From Nipponacmea schrenckii (taxonomy: Eukaryota > Mollusca > Gastropoda > Lottiidae), in NCBI GenBank assembly GCA_030562195.1, contig CM060200.1, positions 14,136,001 through 14,200,000 on the forward strand: a stretch of DNA of 64,000 nucleotides, written 5' to 3'. A program made the position numbers and the translations under genes. Positions within the stretch are counted from its first letter, which is position 1. Each line of letters begins with the position of its first letter. Positions 56,457 to 64,000 of the stretch are shown here, one piece after another. Below the pieces are notes generated by a model. It worked only from the letters and a program-made list of their open reading frames with translations. It was not told the origin of the DNA and ran no database searches.

Positions 56457-59400
56457 TTTAACCATCTGCCTGATTGCTTGTTGCTCCCTTTACTCTCCTG
56501 GTTATATGTTGATGTTACAAATTCAAATTTGACACATCAAGGAGGAAATGTGTTTGAAAGCATTCTTTCGTTTGTGACAAAGGGTTGTTACTAGTGCTCT
56601 GGCTAGATAGTGCTTTTTTGGTCAAGATGCCATGTTTGTCAGTGGTTGTTTTGTCATCGACATATTAACATCGAATAAAGTTGTAGTCAACATCGTTTAA
56701 CTGTGGTGTGTATCGTGCCACCATGTTTCTTGCGGCTTCGTGGGAACAATGACATCTTCTCAAGGTCTAATTATCAACGCATGTAATGCATGCAGGCAAG
56801 CAAATTCTGCATCCAGATCAGTTAAAATTGCAAATATCAGTGCAAAAGGACTGGGTTTTAATGCCTGCTGTTGATGCCCTTGAGCACTTGATGTGTTTTT
56901 AGTGAGATATAAGAGGGCCATGGTGGTTATAAAAATGTTTCTTCCGTTGTACATGGTCCTATACTAGATTCTGTTGACGACGTACAACGATCGATGGAAA
57001 AAACAACATTTATAAGATTCTAAATGCATTAAACAAGTACAATTAAAACTGAACTGGCAGTCATGTAGATTATGAATCACCCGTCTGATAGCTTAGCGTG
57101 TCCTTCCACAACCTGAAAGACCTAAAGCACTCTCTCGCTGTCGCGTATATGCTGTAACAGGCCCTGCGGCGTATACCTTCAGGTTCAGGTTAAAAAAAAA
57201 TAGAAAATTTGCATATCCGTCGGTTTGCGAAAATATCAAATAAACATTTACTGATATTTGTGGATGTGTTGATAGATACTGATCTTCGTGGACAGTTTGT
57301 GCGTTGCATAACAAAATATAGTTTTTAAAACTCAAGAGTTTGAATTGACATTGCATGCTAGAACAGTTGTTGTCATGGAAACGAAAATCTCTTGAGACGA
57401 AATAATATATACTTATATTTTGTTTCAGGTATATTTTATGTATAGATTATGAAACATGTTAGCTAATCTAATTAATAATAGAGTTTCAAATCCTCCTGTG
57501 ACAAAATAATTGGCGTTTGAAAGTTAAAACGTCGATTCTATTCTTGCGACTCTTTCCATAATATAGAATATATAAACATATTCAGAATTGATGCCTCTTT
57601 TGTTTTTCGTTTTTAAGTTTAATTTTGTTGTATTTTTGGGAGGGGGGGGGGGGGTTACATTCTCCCTATTATTGATATCCTCTAATATATAGGATACGTT
57701 GGTTTCCATTTGAGGTCGTCCAGGTGAGCATAGTGACATTAGTGAGGCTGGTGATATGTCGCTAAGCATTTGTTTTATTAAACTAATTACAAATCGAAGA
57801 AATCGAGGTAGTTTGAGATGTTCAACATCCTGAGATGAATATTTATTAGCGGTATGTGAGAATAGGTGCGATGTACAGTGTTGCCACCCTTACTTCTATT
57901 TATAGCTTTAACTTCATCAAATCTGAAATTCTTAACAAAATGTCCGGTAATTGAAGGCAAACTTTTGAAACAGTTTGACGCCTTATTGGATTATTGTGCG
58001 AGCGAATGCTGTGATTGAGATATAGATGGGTATTATCGTATAATCTAGGTTGGAATGTGGAAACTAATTTTACGAAGGTAGGTTACTCAAACAAAGTCAT
58101 GTACTCTTTCAATAAAGGTGTCGGCCTAATGCTATGAACTAATATATGTAGGTAGATCAAACCTTATAACTGACTGTAGGTGTGATTATTGAAAACGGTG
58201 TCTATATATTTTGATAAATTGTGCTCTAACCATGTTAAACGTAAGAAATTATAACCAGAAACTTTTCAGGTCGGGAGATCAGCGACTTCGAAAGTAGGTC
58301 AATTTCTACAACTTGTTAAAGAGTCGGCAGCTCAAATAGTTTGTTATTATCAAACTAAAGAACTGTAGTATATTAATAAACTGATTACTCCTATCTTTAA
58401 TATGAGCCTTCATTACTAGCACACTTCCTTAAATATACTGTGATATTGTATCGGTAATGTCGAAATGATAAAAGTTTAAGAGAATAACGTATAGTTCATC
58501 TGCCATCAGTATTGTCTGAGCAAGACATTCTGCACCTATTATTTTGAGGCTGACATTCCAACTGTCTTATAAACTAGAGAAAAATTTAAAAATAAAAATT
58601 AAAATTTAGAAACATACTGCAATAATTATATGTAAACAAATCAAAGTGCCATAGGCCTATAAATTAAAAAAGAAATCAGTTTTGTGTTCTATTATCGTCA
58701 CCATATTGAGTCAATGACAAGAGTTAAAAAAATATAGCAATGGTAGAGTGAGCAAATTTGTCAATGAAAATTTTAAACTACCATGATGCCTTCACAATGT
58801 CCTGCACATGATTCAATATAGATGAAGTTTTCAATAATTTTTACAATAATTGTTTCACTGAATGGTGTCGAGCCATGCATTGCAATGAGAAAACCATTGC
58901 AAACACTAGAATGGAGTTAAAATATTAAATGATTAGATTGTATCCTAATGTAAATAATAAAGATGTAGGGCTTTTTCAATTAAAACTGAGTAAACCCTGA
59001 GGCTGTTATAACTTTTAGGGATTGCAAGGCTGGGTACCATGGGTTAAAGCCAACAAAAACACACTTGGAACAAGTTTGTCATCATTTCCCTTTTGCATTG
59101 ATAGTTAGAAGATACATTTAAAGGTATAGGTGATCTAACTTAATGTCAGTTGCACACAAATTGGAATTTAATTGCTGATAAGTTTTTTGCATAAATCTTG
59201 TTGTCTGAGCAAGCACATTTAATGAGTCTCTCATTTTATTGAAATTTGAAAATTTTGATTAAAAGCCTGAAAATGGTACTGAGAATCTTAGAGAGTCTTT
59301 GTGTTGATAAAAATGTGTTAATTTTCAGTCTTAAAAGTTGAAGAAACAATTGTACTACTTTTCAATGTCAAGTCCAGGGCCTCACAAGAGAGGGGGGGGG

Positions 59401-59759
59401 GCATGGATAGCACCAAGTCTCTATATATGTCATGATAGTGTGATGGTACCAAAATCAACAAAAGTTGGGGTTTAGTTATCATCTTTTGCAAAAGTTGGGG
59501 TTTTGGAATTAGGTCCCCGCCCCCTGAAGAAAATTTGCATGTGCGGCCCTGAGATTATCAACTAACATAAATTTATATAGGAGGGTTATGGGTTCGACCA
59601 GTTGTGTATGTGAGAGGGTTGGATGTTCCTGTAGGTTCGTGCTACCAGGATCACTAGGATGCCAGGGTAATAGTTAAATAAATAGATATGTAGAGAGTCG
59701 ATTGCACTGATTCCGACTGTATTACCCAACTGAATAGAATGAGAACCATATGAAATATA
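56457..59759. other. Intergenic, no gene recognised
   Basis: A poly-G tract lies at about 57640-57655 and another at 59391-59401. No ORF with a domain was found. Confidence 0.4.
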
Positions 59760-60935
59760 TAGACGTTTCGGGCTTGAATGCCCTTTCTCAAGTGAAGTTT
59801 ACATAATTTTGATTCTTATTTATACACAATAATTTGATGACATAATATTTAAAACGTTTAAAAATATGGTATCTGTGGGATCGTGGAAATGTTGAAATTA
59901 ATTGATCGTAGGGCTTAGTTTTCTATTCTGTATGTTCTTGGGTTCTTGGAGGAGTTGGTGGAAGTGGTGATAAGGGTTCAAAATTAATGTTCCATGGAGA
60001 TTATGTCTTCTGACTGGTATGCTGCTGTGGCTATTGGTTGTGGTTTACTTGGTGTTGGTTTTTCATTGGTTTTGGGTCTCGCCCAAAAGCTGCCGTTTTT
60101 CTCAATAATCAGAGTTTCGGTGTGGATTCTTATTCCTTTGTATATGGTGGTAGACTGATCTGCATTCTTCTCTTCTTTTTAGTTCCTTCGGGTTATTAAT
60201 TTCGGTAAAGGGTAGGTTTGTCCAATCTTTTCTGGATGATTTCTGATTTCTGATTTGTGTGGTGTTTCCCGTTTGTCCAATATATTGTATGCCACAGGTT
60301 TTGCATTGGATGAGATAAATTACATAAGGTGTTTTGCATTTAAGTTCATCCTTTATCTTATAAGTGTTTTTATTTACTTTTGATGTTATGGAGTTGGTTT
60401 CTAAGAGTACCCAACATAGGCTGCAGTTATTGCCGCATTTCCTACATCCAGGTCTCGGTTTCTGAATTCTCGTGTCTGTTCTTATGATTTGAATTCTAAG
60501 ATTTTTATTTCGTTTGAAATAGCATTTGATGTTGTAGTGTAGAAAGTGTTGTGTGTTTGGGTTGTTGCCTAGGATTTTAGGTTCGAGTTTATGGAGTTGT
60601 GTGAGTTTTGAGTTGGGTAGTAGCGAGATGTGAATTTGATTGTTTGGTTCATGTTTTTTGGTGCGTTTTTGAGGAGGTCTATTATAGGTATATTTCTGAC
60701 TTTTTTTATACTATGTGTTACAAGGTTTTTGGGATAGCCTCTTTTTAGAAAATTCGATAGGAATTTGTTAAGGGTTAGATCTCTGTCCTGAATGTCAGAG
60801 CAAATTCTGAGTAGAGTTTAGTGGTTAAGGTTCCGTTAGATTCCTTCTGGACGGTGACATCTAAGGAGTGTATTTCTGTTCGGCTGTATTCAAGGGTTAG
60901 GTTGATGTTGGGAGCATGTAAATATAATAAATCTA
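59760..60935 (-). pseudogene. Second Penelope-like relic (PLE-2) with GIY-YIG remnant
   Basis: Minus-strand reading gives EYSRTEIHSLDVTVQKESNG (near 60890), LTLNKFLSNFLKRGYPKNLV (near 60740), RPGCRKCGNNCSLC (60400-60460) and KTPYVIYLIQCKTCGIQYIG (60270-60330). This matches the RT tail, a zinc finger and a GIY-YIG core of Penelope-like proteins. Stops and frameshifts are frequent and the RT palm is missing. The 3' side ends with GGGCattcaaGCCCGAAACGTC (minus strand, 59762-59783), which resembles the hammerhead-like end of PLEs. It is clearly different in sequence from PLE-1. Confidence 0.7.
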
Positions 60936-61399
60936 TAAAAGTAACCTACCCTCTGTACATTCTGTAGTCAACTAGCTTCACATTCATTAGAAACGCTGGA
61001 TAATAGATGGGTTGACTTACACAACTCTTAAATAATCACTTATTTTATCTAAAATATACAATTACTATGTTTAATTATTAAATTTTTGTTTTATTTAATT
61101 CTTTAAGGATAAAAAATCTTTGATTTTTATAATAGAAATGTTGAAATAAAACACAAAAAAAGAATTGCAAGGGTTGAAAAAAAAAGAATTGCCTTTATAA
61201 CAATTAATATTATTTACAATATAAGTGTTCTATTTAGTGTTTGAAGGCTATATTCTTGAATAAAAAATTGGGTTTGGCCATCGTAATACGCCCATTTTTT
61301 TAATGGCATCCAATTTGTCTGGGAGGTTGACAAGAATTATCGGTAAATGAAAGATGTTCCTTGAATTTTAATTACCCTCTCAATAAATTTTTTCTAAAT

Positions 61400-61960
61400 C
61401 CATCAGGAAAATCAGCTCTCTATCTGGTCCACAAAGAATTAAAGATCAAGGGCAATAACTCAGAAAATATATTTCGATTGGTCTGATTTTAATAGGCTTC
61501 ATCATTGGGTGATTACAAAGACACACCAAATTTCATTAAATCCATCCAGAAACCAGCTCTCTATCGTGTCCACAAAGTTTTCAAGAACAAGGGCAATAAC
61601 TCTTAGAAAATATTTATCGATTGGTCTGATTTTTAATAGGGTTCATCCTTGAGTTCTTACAAACACTCACAACAAATTTCATTAAATCCATCCAGAAACC
61701 AGCTCTCTATCGTGTCCACCAAGAATTCAAGAACATAGGTAGAAGCGTTTTTTAGAACAAGGGCAAATACTCATATTAAATATTTTTCGATTTATCTGAT
61801 TTTCAATAGGTTTCATCCTTGGGTTATAACAAACATACAAATTAAGTTTCTCAAAATCCATCAAGAAACCAGCTCTCTATCGTGTCCATAAAGAATTTCA
61901 GAACAAGGGCAGATGCGTTTTTAAGAACAAGGGCAATAACCAATTTCAAATGTACTGTTA
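61400..61960 (+). repeat. Tandem array of ~145-170 bp pearl-like core units
   Basis: About four units with accagctctctatcgtgtcca, aacaagggcaataactc, tcgattggtctgattt and aatagggttcatccttgag. These share the caagggcaataact and aatagggttcatccttg blocks with 14.3-18.5 kb, but have a new segment. Neither family end is present; tacgccc near 61290 may be an eroded one. Confidence 0.7.
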
Positions 61961-64000
61961 AATTTTGAACAACTAATGAAATAAATTTGGTAATTTAATT
62001 ATACTGAAGGTAAATTGCAGTCAAAATGTGGGTCATGTAAATGAAGTCAGTGTATAAACTTGTCTATTTATTTGTCAACTCATATTGGTCAAATAGGAAT
62101 TTATTTGAAACTGACAACATGTTAACCAGGGTTTGGGAACAAAATATTTAGTTTATTAGCTGGTATTGATGTTATAATCTTTGAATGACATTTAGTAGGA
62201 CATATAAAATTAAACAAGAACACTGTTATGGATAAACTGCTTCTTTCTTTAATTTTTGCAATAGTTTCAGTTCACATATAGGAATCTTTATCAAGCAATA
62301 ATAAGTTATATAAGGCCTTATTAGCTTTTTTGCTCTGTTGTTATCACTAATCCCAACCCTACCTAACCCTAACCCTAACCCTACCTAGCAAAGTTCACGG
62401 TTTGTTTTCGGGTTGTAAATTCTTTTTTTTTTTTTTTTTTCCGAAAACTGAGCAGAGTTTACAGCTTAAACTGTAATATTTGCATCAACTGTTCAACATA
62501 CCATGACCTTCTGTTAAGTAAAGAAATTTTGGAAAATTGTTGCTGAATAGCAAGTGCCACATTGCAACATGCCTAAAAATTAGAATTATCTCTAGAAGTT
62601 GCAATTATTGATCGATTTTCTTCGGGTTTGCATTTTTAGAAACTTGAAACAATTTCCAACCAAATAGAAGTTAAAAATTAAGAAATTCGAAAATTCTTAG
62701 CACAAGTTTTTTTTTTTTTATTTTGCAAATATTTGCAACTTTGCTATTTCCAGTCCGATTTCATGTATAAAGAAAATTCACCAATTTTAACAAACTAGCA
62801 GAGTCAAAATTTTTGCGTCACTTCCGGTTTAAGGGTAAGAAGGGTTTAAACTTCAGGTTGACTAACTTGTATGATGTATCGCAACAAAATTGATGTCAAT
62901 CTTAATTAAATTAGAAGACAAAAAAACGAAGAAGAAAAATCCGGACCAAGCCACCATCTTGAAATGTTACTTTTTTGTAAAACTCGAAATCGGGCCTCAG
63001 GGTTATGTCTAATTTCTGTGATGTTTACATTTCTTGTAGCTTTAGTCGATTGCCAAAAAAACAGTGGTGGCTGATTTTTTAATTTCGGATTTGCATTTTT
63101 GCAACATCTGGTTGAATTTTTTCAAATTTCGGGGGCATATTTCTTGTAACCTTGACCTTTGGTGACCGTGACTTTGGTTATCTTGGTTATTAGATGATAC
63201 TTTGACATTTGACCTCCGACGTCTACTTCAGGTTTTAAAGCTGCCCTTAACAGCAAAATTCGCAACTTTGGGCTGCTCTAGAGCATGACCTAATTAATTT
63301 CGAGGGTTATTTTTTCAAATTCTTAAAGTGCTTTTTGTACTCTTTCTAACAATGTATAATAAAAGTTTTTAAAATGAAAATTGAATTTTTTAATTTTTGA
63401 AAGTAAAAGTACATTTTGCGGTATTTCCACTTTTTTGAAATGTATGTGTGTATATCTCGGGATCTATTCTTCAAATTTGTATAGTGAATATACATTTTGA
63501 ATGTGATGAGATACTTGCCCAAAAAATGAGATGGGCATGGCACATCCGGGTAAACTTCCAATTTACCATTTACATGGGTCAGCAAATTATGTCTGTAGGA
63601 AATAACGTTTTTCAAGAATGTACCTTGCACACAGATACCTCATTGCTTTGGCCAGTTTATCCAAGAAAATCAGATGTTTAGGCCTGCTTGTTGCAATTTG
63701 AGACATTAGCAAAGTCCAATTCTGTACCACAAGTGGCTCTAGTTATACTTGTTATTCCTGTTAATTATGATTATGCTTGATGAAGATTCCTGTATTTGAA
63801 TTGAAACGTTAATTTCAAGAGAAGTAGTATATCCGTATCTTTTTATTGAAAGATTAAACAAGAGATATTATATTACTGTCAAATAACGACAGATCCCTAG
63901 TTGGGGCTTAATCAATTTATAAAAAATGAGCTGTAAAAGCACATAACAAAGTGAAATGATCACTATTAATAAAAATAAAGTAAATTAATAAAGACCAATA
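61961..64000. other. Intergenic right end, no gene recognised
   Basis: Apart from the telomere-like tract there are T-rich runs (62424-62440, 62708-62719) and short ORFs only. At 63775-63815 the words cttgatgaag and gaattgaaacgtt recall degraded PLE-type ribozyme ends. Confidence 0.35.
62355..62386. repeat. Short interstitial telomere-like tract
   Basis: cctaaccctaaccctaacccta (62362-62383) is about 3.5 units of the animal telomere repeat TTAGGG in reverse, with degenerate units on both sides. Confidence 0.8.

Overview
The window looks like AT-rich nuclear DNA from a marine invertebrate, most likely a mollusc. Genes have GT-AG introns, two conserved animal genes are present, and there is a dense mix of retrotransposons and DNA transposons. 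Several copies resemble the bivalve 'pearl' family: a core of ~160 bp tandem repeats, an ACGG/CCGT microsatellite and conserved ends. Nothing is prokaryotic. The phylum assignment is inference.

Host genes occupy roughly 1-12,000, both on the minus strand. Exons of a choline transporter-like gene (SLC44A1/CTL1) run from 3077 down to 78 and continue past the left edge. A complete four-exon coding sequence for KEAP1, the BTB-BACK-Kelch sensor of the NRF2/CNC stress response, runs from 11972 to 7815 (585 aa). Its introns and flanks hold a foldback element, a tRNA-derived SINE with a 10-bp target duplication, a minisatellite and pearl-like fragments.

From 14,315 to 18,518 lies one pearl-like element with a second full copy of the same family inserted in it in the opposite orientation and without target duplication. 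From 18.5 to 24.5 kb there is repeat-rich intergenic DNA: a 200-bp duplication, a TGAGTCA-rich stretch, a 44-bp-arm hairpin, a 300-bp tandem array and a decayed Gypsy integrase.

The centre (24.5-50.7 kb) is a nest of transposons. A ~0.5-kb sequence is tandemly duplicated. Its first copy was entered by a LINE, its second by a BEL/Pao retrotransposon (BEL-1, minus strand, 5-bp duplication ctttg). BEL-1 was then entered by a second BEL/Pao element (BEL-2, plus strand, 5-bp duplication atgca), a 5'-truncated Penelope-like element and a pogo/Tigger-like DNA transposon (TA duplication). BEL-2 was itself entered by a PIF/Harbinger transposon with both its transposase and its Myb/SANT-like partner gene; a SINE fragment sits in an intron of that partner gene. 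The youngest layers keep long or nearly intact ORFs; the outer BEL is broken by frameshifts and by a deletion that removed the primer-binding region.

The right end (50.7-64 kb) has no host gene I can recognise. It holds a decayed DUF7869-like transposase relic, a complete 1.4-kb pearl-like element with 161-bp core units, a second and different Penelope-like relic with a GIY-YIG remnant and a ribozyme-like 3' motif, another ~150-bp repeat array and a short TTAGGG-type tract.
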